A DNA stretch of 64,000 nucleotides from DASQUK01 sp963717085 (GTDB lineage Bacteria > Actinomycetota > Acidimicrobiia > Acidimicrobiales > VFJN01): positions 62,001 to 126,000 of the forward strand of contig CAVQVM010000019.1 in the NCBI GenBank assembly GCA_963717085.1. Reading direction: 5' to 3'. Positions within the stretch are counted from its first letter, which is position 1. Each line of letters starts with the position of its first letter. The translations under genes were made by a program, and so were the position numbers. Below the pieces are notes generated by a model, which saw nothing but the letters and a program-made list of their open reading frames with translations, did no database searches and was not told the origin of the DNA. Below are positions 9,715-19,262 of the stretch, piece after piece.

Positions 9715-10941
9715 GTGACTAGCCTGCTCGGGTCGGTGTCCCGGGGACGAGGTGGTGACAACGCGGCAGTGGGAGCGGACCAGCTCGACCTGAACTACGT
9801 GCGCGGCGACTTCTGGGCCGATGACCCCCATGGGGCGCTCGCCTGGTTGCGTGAGCACGATCCCGTCCACTGGAACGCGCCTGCCGGCGTGTGGGGCATC
9901 ACGAGGTACGACGACGTGAGGGAGATCTCGCGGCGGCCCGACGTGTGGTCGAGCGTGGGAGGCATCCGTCCCGACAGCGGGCCGACGGGCATGATGATCG
10001 AGCAGGACGACCCGGTACACCGGCAGCGCCGCCAGCTCGTGAGCAAGGGCTTCACCCCACTGCAGATACGGCGCCAGGAAGACAAGGTGCGCTCGATCGT
10101 CGATCGCCTCCTCGACCAGGTGGTCGGCCGAGGCCAGTGCGACTTCGTCGCCGACGTCGCCGCCTGGCTCCCACTGGTGATGATCGGCGACGCGCTGGGC
10201 TTCGAGGAGGCCGACCATCCGACGTTGCTGAAGTGGAGCGACGACCTGATGCGCGGGCTCGGGCAGGACGATCCCGACAAGCTCGCGGCGATGATGGCCG
10301 CGTTCGAGGGCTACACCACCTACATGGCGGATGTCATCGCCGACCGCCGGGTGCACCCGGCCGACGACCTCACCAGCATCCTGGTGCACGCTGAGGTCGA
10401 CGGCGAGAGCTTCGACGATGCGACGCTCGTCCACGAGACGCTGCTGATACTCATCGGCGGGGACGAGACGACACGGCACGTGATCACCGGCGGCCTCTAC
10501 CAACTGCTCAGCGACCGCCGGCACTGGGACGCCCTGCTGGCGGATCGTTCGCTGCTGCCGGGCGCGGTCGAGGAGATGCTGCGCTGGGTCTCGCCGATCA
10601 AGAACATGGCGCGGACCGCGACGCGCGACGTCGAGCTGGGTGGCCGCCGGATCCGCGAGGGCCAGAAGGTGCTCCTGCTGTACCCGTCCGCCAACCGCGA
10701 CGAGCAGCAGTTCCCCGATCCGTTCACGTTCGACATCAGGCGGAGCCCGAACGAGCACGTGGCGTTCGGGTTCGGGACCCACTTCTGTCTCGGGAACTCG
10801 CTGGCGCGCCTCGAGCTGCGGGTGCTGTTCGAGCAGTTGCTCGAGCGGCTCCCGGGCATGCGTCTGGTCGATCGCGACGAGCCCGACTACCGGCCGGCGA
10901 ACTTCGTCAGCGGCTACGAGACGATGAAGGTGGCATGGTGA
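9715..10941 (+). CDS. Cytochrome P450
   Basis: A 408-residue bacterial P450. The haem-binding loop is FGFGTHFCLGNSLARLE with the proximal Cys, the I-helix is LILIGGDETTRHVI (acid-Thr pair), and the K-helix ExxR is EEMLRW. Soluble class-I type, needing ferredoxin or F420/NADPH-linked partners that are not encoded nearby. The GTG start at 9715 is the first in frame; a later start near DQLDLNYVRGDF would also keep the fold. Its stop overlaps the ATG of the next SDR gene by 7 nt, so P450 and SDR are probably translated together and work on the same, perhaps steroid- or terpenoid-like, substrate (inference). Confidence 0.9.
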   Translation: MTSLLGSVSRGRGGDNAAVGADQLDLNYVRGDFWADDPHGALAWLREHDPVHWNAPAGVWGITRYDDVREISRRPDVWSSVGGIRPDSGPTGMMIEQDDPVHRQRRQLVSKGFTPLQIRRQEDKVRSIVDRLLDQVVGRGQCDFVADVAAWLPLVMIGDALGFEEADHPTLLKWSDDLMRGLGQDDPDKLAAMMAAFEGYTTYMADVIADRRVHPADDLTSILVHAEVDGESFDDATLVHETLLILIGGDETTRHVITGGLYQLLSDRRHWDALLADRSLLPGAVEEMLRWVSPIKNMARTATRDVELGGRRIREGQKVLLLYPSANRDEQQFPDPFTFDIRRSPNEHVAFGFGTHFCLGNSLARLELRVLFEQLLERLPGMRLVDRDEPDYRPANFVSGYETMKVAW

Positions 10942-11729
10942 CCATCCGCGGGCGCACCGCACTGGTGACCGGGGGCGGCAGCGGCATCGGCCTCGCCTCG
11001 GCGGCCCGCCTGGCCGCGGACGGCGCCCATGTCGCCATCTGCGGCCGCACGGAGGACAAGCTCGCCAAGGCCGAGGCTGCGATCACCCCGAACGTGGGTG
11101 ACGGGGGGTCGATCCGGTCGATCGTCGCAGATGTCACGATCGAGGAGCAGGTGGCTGCTGCCGTCAGGTTTGCCGCGCAGCCGGCAGACGGGCTCGACAT
11201 CCTGTTCGCCAACGCAGGCGGATCCCATCACCTCGGCCCGTTCGACGCCGCCGACCTGGACGACGTCCGTACGACGATCGATCTCAACCTCGTGGGCACG
11301 ATCATCTGCATCAAGCACGCGGTGCCGGCGATGCGGGATCGGGGTGGGGGTTCGATCATCGGGATGTCGTCGGGCGCCGGCCACTTTCCGCATCGCTGGC
11401 TGTGGGCCTACGGCGCCTCCAAGGCCGGCGTCGAGGAGGTGTGCCGCTACGCCGCCGAGGAGTTCGGCGGCGATGACATCCGCGTCAACGTCTTGCAACC
11501 GGGCATCATCGACGACGAGCTGATGGCACCGATCACCGGTGGGGGGAAGTTGCTCGACCATTACCTCGCCAACATGCCTCTCGGCCGGGTCGGCACGGTG
11601 AACGACGTGGCGGACGCCGTGCGCTTCCTGGCCGGCCCGGAATCATCGTGGATCACCGGTGCCTGCCTGCCGATCGATGGTGGTCACCACCTGCGGTCGG
11701 GCGCCGATTACTCGTTGCTGTTCCAGTAG
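10935..11729 (+). CDS. Short-chain dehydrogenase/reductase
   Basis: A 264-residue classical SDR. The cofactor motif TGGGSGIG (TGxxxGxG) is at residues 11-18, NAG at about 92-94, the catalytic Ser in GMSSGAG, YGASK (YxxxK) at about residue 158, and the C-terminal ITGACLPIDGGHH block. The start ATG overlaps the P450 stop, indicating a two-gene unit. It probably oxidises or reduces an alcohol/ketone made by the P450; this is inferred from linkage. Confidence 0.9.
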   Translation: MVTIRGRTALVTGGGSGIGLASAARLAADGAHVAICGRTEDKLAKAEAAITPNVGDGGSIRSIVADVTIEEQVAAAVRFAAQPADGLDILFANAGGSHHLGPFDAADLDDVRTTIDLNLVGTIICIKHAVPAMRDRGGGSIIGMSSGAGHFPHRWLWAYGASKAGVEEVCRYAAEEFGGDDIRVNVLQPGIIDDELMAPITGGGKLLDHYLANMPLGRVGTVNDVADAVRFLAGPESSWITGACLPIDGGHHLRSGADYSLLFQ

Positions 11730-11738
11730 GAGGTGGAC

Positions 11739-12236
11739 ATGGGCCGGATGATCGCGAGGCTCATCGGCGTCGTGCTGCTCGTGCTCGTCGCGACCGGGAT
11801 CGTCTTCGTGGCCGGGATGCGCGCGAAGTCACCGCTCGTGCTCGATACCGTCCGCCGGACGAGCCGAGCTATGAAACCGCTCGTGCTGAGGTCGGCCGGA
11901 ATGCCCGGTGCCAACGCGTCGGTGATCCGGCACGTCGGCCGGACGACGGGCCGCGCGTACGAGACACCGGTGGGGGCCGTGGTGACCGACGACGGGTTCG
12001 TGATCGCACTGCCCTACGGACCGAACACCGATTGGCTCAACAACGTGCTCGCGAGCGGGTCCGCCACCATCGTGGACGAAGGGAACACCTACGACGTCGA
12101 CCAACCGGAGGTCGTTCCCATGGCCGCGGCCGGCCGTTTCTTCTCGTCCCAGGATCGGCGCGCCCACAGCGTGTTCGGCGTCGACCAGTGCCTTCGGGTT
12201 CGACGGCTCGGGCCAGGGCAGCCCGTCCAGGGCTGA
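11739..12236 (+). CDS. Deazaflavin (F420)-type nitroreductase-family oxidoreductase with N-terminal membrane segment
   Basis: 165 residues. The start ATG at 11739 has a perfect AGGAGG 5 nt upstream (11728-11733). Residues 5-25 are a hydrophobic anchor (IGVVLLVLVATGIVFV). The body matches the DDN/DUF385 split-barrel family: HVGRTTGRAYETPVGAVV, then PYGPNTDWLNNVLASG. Relatives bind F420 and reduce nitro or enone groups, often at the membrane. It directly follows the P450-SDR pair and probably completes that unit. Confidence 0.82.
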   Translation: MGRMIARLIGVVLLVLVATGIVFVAGMRAKSPLVLDTVRRTSRAMKPLVLRSAGMPGANASVIRHVGRTTGRAYETPVGAVVTDDGFVIALPYGPNTDWLNNVLASGSATIVDEGNTYDVDQPEVVPMAAAGRFFSSQDRRAHSVFGVDQCLRVRRLGPGQPVQG

Positions 12237-12246
12237 TCCTTCGGTC

Positions 12247-13284
12247 CTACGGGACGATGACGGCGCGCCCTTCCAACTCTCCCGCGCCCAGCGCGTCGTA
12301 TGCGTCGCCGGCTGCGTCGAGGCCGAAGCGTTTGACGTGGGCCGTGACGAGGCCCCGACGAGCCAGGTCGAGCACCTCGCCCAACTCGGGAAGCGTCCCC
12401 CAGTAGGTCGTGGCCAGGGAAACCTCGTAGGGCAGGGAGAAGAAGCTGAAGTCGAACGTCCCGCCGCCGATGCCAACGACGGTGACGTGGGCGAGAGGAC
12501 GGCTGACCTGGGCCGCGAGAGCGATGGTGGAGTCGACGCCGACGAAGTCGAGGGCGAGATCCGCCCCTTTGTTCCGGGTGATGTCGCGGATGGCGCCTGC
12601 GGTGGCGTCGTCGGACTCGAGGACGTGATCGGCGCCGAACGCGGCGGCCAGCTCGAGGGCCTCGGGCTTCGTGTCGACCGCGACAACCGTCGCCGCGCTG
12701 GTCGCCTTCAAGATCTGGACGGCCAAGTGCCCCAGGCCTCCGGCTCCGATCACCACCGCCGTCGCGCCCCCGTGTAGCAGGTGCTGCGAGCGCTTGATGG
12801 CGTGGTACGGCGTGAGACCGGCGTCGGTGAGCGGGGCCGCCTCGACGGGGTCGAGGTCGCCGAGTGGGACGAGCCACCGAGCGTGCGGCACGAGCATCAG
12901 TGGGGCCATGCCCCCGTCGAAGCCGAGGCCACCGCCGGCGCCAGCGAGCTCGGCCGCCCGCTCGCAGTAGTTCTCCGCGCCGACATGGCATCGGGGGCAC
13001 CGCCCACATCCCCACGATCCGTACACGGCGACGGGCTCACCAGGCGACAGGTGGTCGACGCCGGCTCCCACCGCCTCGACGAATCCCGCGTTCTCGTGGC
13101 CCAGGGTGAATGGCAGTGCAAAGGGCAGTAGCCCGGCGTCGAAGTCATGCATCAGGTGCAGGTCCGAATGGCACGCGCCCGCCGCCGCGATGCGCACCAC
13201 GACCTGGCCGGGCCCCGGTTCGGGATCCGGCACCTCCCGAAGCTCGGGCGGAGACTTCCAGGCAGTCAATTGAAGCGCTCGCAT
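12247..13284 (-). CDS. Zinc-dependent alcohol dehydrogenase (MDR family)
   Basis: 345 residues. Catalytic zinc ligands lie in GACHSDLH (Cys) and the LGHENAGFVE block (His-Glu). The structural-zinc lobe CGRCPRCHVGAENYC has the four cysteines spaced as in ADHs. The Rossmann motif GAGGLGHLAVQI and a following Asp (VVAVD) predict NAD preference. It is convergent with the deazaflavin gene (10-bp gap). Oxidises a primary or secondary alcohol; substrate unknown. Confidence 0.9.
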   Translation of the reverse strand: MRALQLTAWKSPPELREVPDPEPGPGQVVVRIAAAGACHSDLHLMHDFDAGLLPFALPFTLGHENAGFVEAVGAGVDHLSPGEPVAVYGSWGCGRCPRCHVGAENYCERAAELAGAGGGLGFDGGMAPLMLVPHARWLVPLGDLDPVEAAPLTDAGLTPYHAIKRSQHLLHGGATAVVIGAGGLGHLAVQILKATSAATVVAVDTKPEALELAAAFGADHVLESDDATAGAIRDITRNKGADLALDFVGVDSTIALAAQVSRPLAHVTVVGIGGGTFDFSFFSLPYEVSLATTYWGTLPELGEVLDLARRGLVTAHVKRFGLDAAGDAYDALGAGELEGRAVIVP

Positions 13285-13402
13285 TGTTGCCCTCGGTGAC
13301 GATGGCGACGGTGTGGCGAGATTCGTTCGTCACAGACCGTCACTTGCTGATGGTGACGTCGGGCGCCGCGGCGGGCACGCGATCTGGGAACATGCACGGT
13401 AG

Positions 13403-14230
13403 ATGACCTCGACCGGCGCCGCGCAGCACGGTAGCGACGACCACGCGCGGCCCGGTGGTGAGGCTGCCGACGCCCTCCTCGTTGCGATCCTGGAGACGTC
13501 CGACGACGCGATCTACGGCCAGGACGCCAGCGGCAACGTCACCAGTTGGAACCGCGCCGCCGAGCGGTGCTTCGGCTACCGCGGGGCCGAGATCGTCGGC
13601 CAGGACGCCATCAGCCTGTTCCCAGATCACCTCCGTACCGATGTCCAGGCGGTCTTCGACGCCGTCCGGGCGGGTGACCGGGTGAGCCATTTCGAGACGG
13701 AGATCCTGCGCAAGGACGGCATGCCGATACCGATCTCGCTGTCGCTGTGCCCGGTCCACGGTGCCGGAGGCGAGTTCGTGAGGTCCGTCGTGATCGCGCG
13801 CGACATCACCGAGCAGCGCCTGGCCCAGGCCGCGCTCGCCGAGGTGGAGGCACGCGTGCGGGAGAGCGAAGCCCTGGCGCACGTGGGCAGCTGGCTATGG
13901 GACTTGAGAACCGGCACGGTGCAATGGAGCGACCAGTTCCATCGCATCCACGGGGTCGATCCCGTCGACTTCGGGGGAACGCTCGATGACCACCTGGATG
14001 CCATCCACCCCGACGACCGCAACCGGGTGCAGTCGGCGATGGAGGCGTCCGTCGCGTCGGGGCAGCCGTTCGAGGACGAGTACCGGGTCGTCCGCCCGGA
14101 CGGAGGCGTGCGCGACGTCAGGGTCCGAGCTCAGCCACAGCTCAGCTCGGCGGGAACGGTGGTGGGGCTGCGGGGGATCGGCCAGGACCTCACGCGCGCG
14201 GAGGAGGTGGACACCCGCGGCCTCCCGTGA
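13403..14230 (+). CDS. Two-PAS-domain sensory protein without output domain
   Basis: 275 residues. PAS 1 spans about residues 25-145 (TSDDAIYGQDASGNVTSWN, ending VVIARDITEQR). PAS 2/PAC (PAS_3 type) spans about 160-268 (WLWDLRTGTVQWSDQFHRIHG, IHPDDR, ending GLRGIGQDLTRAEE). A histidine kinase, GGDEF or HTH would normally follow, but the frame stops at 14230, and the next 40 bp before the convergent gene hold nothing. It may be a stand-alone sensor acting in trans or a truncated kinase. Confidence 0.75.
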   Translation: MTSTGAAQHGSDDHARPGGEAADALLVAILETSDDAIYGQDASGNVTSWNRAAERCFGYRGAEIVGQDAISLFPDHLRTDVQAVFDAVRAGDRVSHFETEILRKDGMPIPISLSLCPVHGAGGEFVRSVVIARDITEQRLAQAALAEVEARVRESEALAHVGSWLWDLRTGTVQWSDQFHRIHGVDPVDFGGTLDDHLDAIHPDDRNRVQSAMEASVASGQPFEDEYRVVRPDGGVRDVRVRAQPQLSSAGTVVGLRGIGQDLTRAEEVDTRGLP

Positions 14231-14269
14231 CCGTCGAGTAGTCGGCCAGTCGGCGCCTGCCCCAAGCGT

Positions 14270-14533
14270 TCAGCCGTGGCCGACGAGTTGCTTGACCCGA
14301 TCGACCAGGTCACCGGCGTCGCCGTCGGCGGGCGCGTCGGGCGTGTGACCGTCGACGACCGACGCCAGCTCGCGCAGCGTGTGCCCGACGTGCGAGCGGA
14401 CGGCCCCGACCACATCGGCGAACTCGTCCGTGCCAGCCAGGGCCTTCAACGACCGGGTGAGCTGGTCGAGATCCTTGCTGCCGGTCCGGGCGCCGATGAC
14501 GTAGCCGACCGCCAGCGCGACGAACATTCCCAT
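14270..14533 (-). CDS. Small membrane-anchored protein (YtxH-like), coupled to the PadR-YceI gene
   Basis: 87 residues. MGMFVALAVGYVIGARTG forms a short N-terminal glycine-rich membrane segment. A charged amphipathic helical region follows (LDQLTRSLKALAGTDEFADV), as in YtxH-like or 'gas-vesicle-like' small proteins. The ATG shares bases with the upstream stop (TGATG at 14535-14531), so translation is coupled to the PadR-YceI regulator. A GGAGGT lies just upstream. It probably sits at the membrane and could partner the regulator; this is inference from coupling. Confidence 0.7.
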   Translation of the reverse strand: MGMFVALAVGYVIGARTGSKDLDQLTRSLKALAGTDEFADVVGAVRSHVGHTLRELASVVDGHTPDAPADGDAGDLVDRVKQLVGHG

Positions 14534-15702
14534 CAGGTCACCTCCGGCTTGGCCTCGACGTGCAGGTGAACCCTGACGTCGGGGTAGATGCGTAGCATGA
14601 GCACGGTCGGTGATGGGACTGCGAAGTCCCTGATGTCGAACACCTGCTCGCCCGTGACCACCAGTCGACCGTCGGCGGCGACTGCGATGTCGACCGTGCC
14701 CTCTGTCGCTCGGGTCACGCCGTGGAACGTGAGCTCGCCGGCCACGCGGTAACGGCCCGTGGAGCCCACCGCCAGGCAGTGGCGCAGGTCCAGCGTCGCC
14801 GCCGGGAAGCGGCGGGCATCGATCCGGCGTAGAAGCTCGGCGTCGTAGACCCTGTTGCCGGAACGGAACCGGTCGACCGCGATCTCGACGTGTGCCGAGG
14901 GCTGGGTGCCGGGGCAGATGGCGCCCTCGGCGATGTCGGCGGCGATGCTGCCGGTCAACCTGTCGGCACCGAAGCTGATGGGCCCCACCGTCGACCGGAC
15001 ATCGATCAGCACGACCGACCGGTCGGGCGTGAGTCGGAACCGCCTCGGACCGTCGACGGCCACGACGTCTCCAGCCACGGACGCGAGCCCTGCGGGGGTG
15101 CAACCGTCGCCGGCGTCGTCGGGTTGTTGTTCCCCCAAGGTCTCGCCTCTCAATCCGTCGGTCGACGCCACCGCCTGCAGGGCGCTCTCGGGAGTCATGT
15201 GGCGCCAGTCGCCGTCCACAGCATTGAACCGCCGCGGGGGGACCGACGTGGCCGACACCGGTGACCACCCGAAGCCCAGGGCAGCCGCCCACCCGCCGTC
15301 GACCTCGGCGAGCACGGCGTCGATCGTGCCGGTCGCCTGGTAGCGGCGAAGGACGTTGCCGAGGGAGTCACGCTCCCGCTTGATCACGTGCATCCACACC
15401 CGCAGGACACGTTCCCCGAGGGGTGTGACGCCGTAGACGCGGCGGGCCTGGCCAGCTGACGGCGCCTCTGACCAGGACGACACCAGACCGTCGGCCTCGA
15501 GGTCGGCGAGGGCTCGGTAGACCGTGGGTCGGTCGATCCGGCCGACGTTGAACTCCAACAGGTCCTTTTCGAGGTTGTAGCCGTAGCTCGGCCGCTCCGA
15601 GAGCAGGAGCAGCACGGCGGGCAGGACGAATCGGCGTGGCGGCGCGAACTCGAACCGCGAAGCTCCGCCCGCCGGGACCGTCGTTGGAGCGCGATCTGCC
15701 AT
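14533..15702 (-). CDS. PadR transcriptional regulator fused to a YceI (polyisoprenoid-binding-like) domain
   Basis: 389 residues from the ATG at 15702 (MADRAPTTVPAG), preceded by AGGGAAG; the frame is open to a GTG at 15768. Residues 24-120 are a PadR winged helix (LLLLSERPSYGYNLEKDLLE, VYRALADLEADGLVSS, YGVTPLGERVL) with the usual C-terminal dimerisation helix. A linker follows. Residues about 220-385 are a YceI lipocalin-like beta-barrel (VVLIDVRSTVGPISFGADRL, RRIDARRFP, VAGELTFHGVTRATEGTVDI, FDIRDFAVPSPTVLMLRIYP). This half is clearly related to the YceI protein encoded in the divergent hydrogenase operon. I infer a ligand-responsive repressor of that operon, the ligand being an isoprenoid or quinone-like lipid. 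Confidence 0.85.
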   Translation of the reverse strand: MADRAPTTVPAGGASRFEFAPPRRFVLPAVLLLLSERPSYGYNLEKDLLEFNVGRIDRPTVYRALADLEADGLVSSWSEAPSAGQARRVYGVTPLGERVLRVWMHVIKRERDSLGNVLRRYQATGTIDAVLAEVDGGWAAALGFGWSPVSATSVPPRRFNAVDGDWRHMTPESALQAVASTDGLRGETLGEQQPDDAGDGCTPAGLASVAGDVVAVDGPRRFRLTPDRSVVLIDVRSTVGPISFGADRLTGSIAADIAEGAICPGTQPSAHVEIAVDRFRSGNRVYDAELLRRIDARRFPAATLDLRHCLAVGSTGRYRVAGELTFHGVTRATEGTVDIAVAADGRLVVTGEQVFDIRDFAVPSPTVLMLRIYPDVRVHLHVEAKPEVT

Positions 15703-15848
15703 CGGGTGACTTCCCTGGCTAGCACCGTATGGCACGCCAACTGGCCGCGCCATGGGTGGGAAAGACACTCATTTACGCGGTGACGGGTGGGCGGTAGGCA
15801 GGAGACCGGCGCAGGTCGCGCCGCGGAAGCGGAAGGGGGCGTGTCGCC
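15703..15848. promoter_or_regulatory. Divergent control region between PadR-YceI gene and hydrogenase operon
   Basis: About 146 bp that must hold the promoters of both the regulator and the hydrogenase operon, and hence the likely PadR operator. I see no convincing -35/-10 pair or long palindrome. The call rests on gene arrangement only. Confidence 0.5.
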
Positions 15849-16904
<1,056 letters not shown>

Positions 16905-16907
16905 GTC

Positions 16908-18689
16908 ATGGCCACGAGGACGAAGGACGCCGACGGCCTCGTCGAGATGGCGTGGGACCCCATCACGCGCATCGTCGGGAGCCTCGGGATCTACACCAAG
17001 ATCGACTTCGGCAAGGGCAAGGTGGCGGAGTGCCACAGCACCTCGTCGATCTTCCGTGGCTACAGCATCTTCATGAAGGGCAAGGACCCGCGGGACGCGC
17101 ACTTCATCACCAGCCGGATCTGTGGCATCTGCGGCGACAACCACGCCACGTGCTCGTGCTATGCCCAGAACATGGCCTACGGGGTGCAACCACCGGCGCT
17201 CGGTGAGCAGATCGTCAACCTCGGCGAGGCCGCCGAGTACATGTTCGACCACAACATCTTCCAGGAGAACCTGGTCGGCGTGGACTTCTGCGAGAAGATG
17301 GTCGCCGAGACCAATCCGGGCGTGCTCGAGCGGGCCAACGGCACCGAGGCGCCCCATGCCGCCGACCATGGGTACACGACCATCGGCGACATAATGCGGT
17401 CGCTCAACCCCTTCAGCGGCGAGTTCTACCGCGAAGCCCTCCAGGTCAGCCGGTACACGCGGGAGATGTTCTGCCTCATGGAGGGGCGCCACGTGCACCC
17501 CTCCACGCTGTACCCGGGTGGGGTCGGCACCACCGCCACGATCCAGCTCTTCACCGACTACTACACGCGCCTCATGCGCTACGTGGAGTTCATGAAGCGC
17601 GTCGTGCCGATGCACGACGACCTGTTCGACTTCTTCTACGAGGCGTTGCCCGGTTACGAGGAGGTCGGCCGCCGCCGGGTCCTGCTCGGCTGCTGGGGTG
17701 CCTTCCAGGACCCCGAGGTCTGCAACTTCGACTACCGCGACATGACCGCGTGGGGCCGGGCCATGGGCGTCACCCCGGGCGTGATCGTCGACGGCCAGCT
17801 GATCACGAACGACCTGGTCGACATCAACCTGGGCATCCGCATCCTGCTCGGCAGCTCGTTCTACGACGACTGGGAAGGCCAGGAGATGTTCGTGACCCAC
17901 GACCCTCTCGGCAACCCGATCGACCGCCGCCACCCCTGGAACCAGCACACCAACCCCCAGCCGCAGAAGCGTGACTTCGACGACAAGTACAGCTGGGTCA
18001 TGTCTCCCCGCTGGTTCGACGGCACCGACCACCTGGCCCTCGACACCGGTGGCGGGCCGCTCGCCCGGCTGTGGTCGACGGCCCTCTCGGGCCTCGTGAA
18101 CACCGACTTCATCAAGGCCACGGGCCACAGCGTGGAGATCCACCTGCCGAAGACGGCGCTCAAGCCCGAGGTCACCCTCGAATGGAAGATCCCCCAGTGG
18201 TCGAACACCATCGAGCGTGACCGGGCGCGCACGTACTTCCAGGCCTACGCCGCGGCCTCAGCCCTGAGCTTCATCGAAAAGGCGCTCGCCGACGTCCGGG
18301 CGGGCAAGACCAAGACGTGGGAGCCGTTCGACGTGCCCGACGACGGCATCGGCTGCGGCTTCACCGAGGCGGTCCGCGGGGTTCTGTCGCACCACATGGT
18401 GATCCGTGACGGGAAGATCGCCAACTACCACCCGTACCCGCCCACGCCCTGGAACGCGAACCCCCGGGACGTCTACGGCACGGCCGGGCCCTACGAGGAC
18501 GCCGTCATCGACTCGCCCATCTTCGAGGAGAACGACCTCGACAACTTCAAGGGCATCGACATCATGCGCTCCGTCCGGAGCTTCGATCCGTGCCTGCCCT
18601 GCGGCGTGCACATGTACCTCGGCAAGGGCAAGGTGCTGAAGAAGCTGCATTCCCCGACACAGGTGCCCGACTCCGCCGTCGCCGGCTGA
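16908..18689 (+). CDS. hhyL: [NiFe]-hydrogenase large (catalytic) subunit, group 1h
   Basis: 593 residues with both NiFe-ligating motifs. L1 is RICGICGDNHATCS (about residues 65-78) and L2 is DPCLPCGVHM near the C-terminus. The 20-odd residues after CGVH (MYLGKGKVLKK and on) are the extension removed by the maturation protease encoded 3 kb downstream. The internal blocks GRHVHPSTLYPGGVGTTA and SWVMSPRWFDGTDH are typical of the hhyL/hucL clade. The gene is intact. The GC and codon pattern match its neighbours, so there is no sign of recent transfer. Confidence 0.95.
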   Translation: MATRTKDADGLVEMAWDPITRIVGSLGIYTKIDFGKGKVAECHSTSSIFRGYSIFMKGKDPRDAHFITSRICGICGDNHATCSCYAQNMAYGVQPPALGEQIVNLGEAAEYMFDHNIFQENLVGVDFCEKMVAETNPGVLERANGTEAPHAADHGYTTIGDIMRSLNPFSGEFYREALQVSRYTREMFCLMEGRHVHPSTLYPGGVGTTATIQLFTDYYTRLMRYVEFMKRVVPMHDDLFDFFYEALPGYEEVGRRRVLLGCWGAFQDPEVCNFDYRDMTAWGRAMGVTPGVIVDGQLITNDLVDINLGIRILLGSSFYDDWEGQEMFVTHDPLGNPIDRRHPWNQHTNPQPQKRDFDDKYSWVMSPRWFDGTDHLALDTGGGPLARLWSTALSGLVNTDFIKATGHSVEIHLPKTALKPEVTLEWKIPQWSNTIERDRARTYFQAYAAASALSFIEKALADVRAGKTKTWEPFDVPDDGIGCGFTEAVRGVLSHHMVIRDGKIANYHPYPPTPWNANPRDVYGTAGPYEDAVIDSPIFEENDLDNFKGIDIMRSVRSFDPCLPCGVHMYLGKGKVLKKLHSPTQVPDSAVAG

Positions 18690-18698
18690 CCGCCGCGG

Positions 18699-19262
18699 AT
18701 GGCCCCACCCCAGAACCTCCGTGCCACGGGTGATCGGATCGAGCGGCTGCTCGACGAGCTGCGGGTGGCCGTCGATCCGCGGTCCTACGAGCTCGCCGAG
18801 GACCTGTTGCGCGCGGTCACCGACCTGTATGGCGGCGGCCTGGCCCGGGTGGTGGAGCTGGTCGGCGACGCCGACCCGGGCGTGATGGCCCGACTGGTCG
18901 ACGACGAGCTGGTGGCCAGCCTGCTGCTCGTCCACGGCCTCCACCCCCGCGCGGTGACGGCGCGGGTCGAGCGGGCCCTCGAGGGTGTCCGGCCGTTCCT
19001 CGCCCAGCACGACGGCGACGTCGAGCTGCTGGACATCGACGTCGACGCGGGGGCCGTGCTCCTCCGCCTGCTCGGGAGCTGCGATGGGTGCCCTTCCTCC
19101 CCGGTCACCCTTCAGCACGCCGTGGAGCAGGCGATCTTCGAGGCGGCGCCCGAAATCACGACGATCGATGTCGAGGAACCCCGGACACCCTCCACCAGCG
19201 TGCCCGTGGCGCTCGGACGCAAGCCCGTCTACGAGAGCTGCCCGTCCGAGGTGCTGGCGTGA
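18699..19262 (+). CDS. NifU C-terminal-domain protein of the hydrogenase operon
   Basis: 187 residues. The second half is a NifU-type Fe-S scaffold domain (VRPFLAQHDGDVELLDID, then the cluster-binding CxxC in LGSCDGCPSSPVTL). The N-terminal 90 residues are helical and specific to this hydrogenase-linked family. NifU-domain proteins accompany group 1h operons (HucE-type) and are thought to help load or carry Fe-S clusters. Starts 10 bp after hhyL; its stop overlaps the next GTG start. Confidence 0.85.
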   Translation: MAPPQNLRATGDRIERLLDELRVAVDPRSYELAEDLLRAVTDLYGGGLARVVELVGDADPGVMARLVDDELVASLLLVHGLHPRAVTARVERALEGVRPFLAQHDGDVELLDIDVDAGAVLLRLLGSCDGCPSSPVTLQHAVEQAIFEAAPEITTIDVEEPRTPSTSVPVALGRKPVYESCPSEVLA

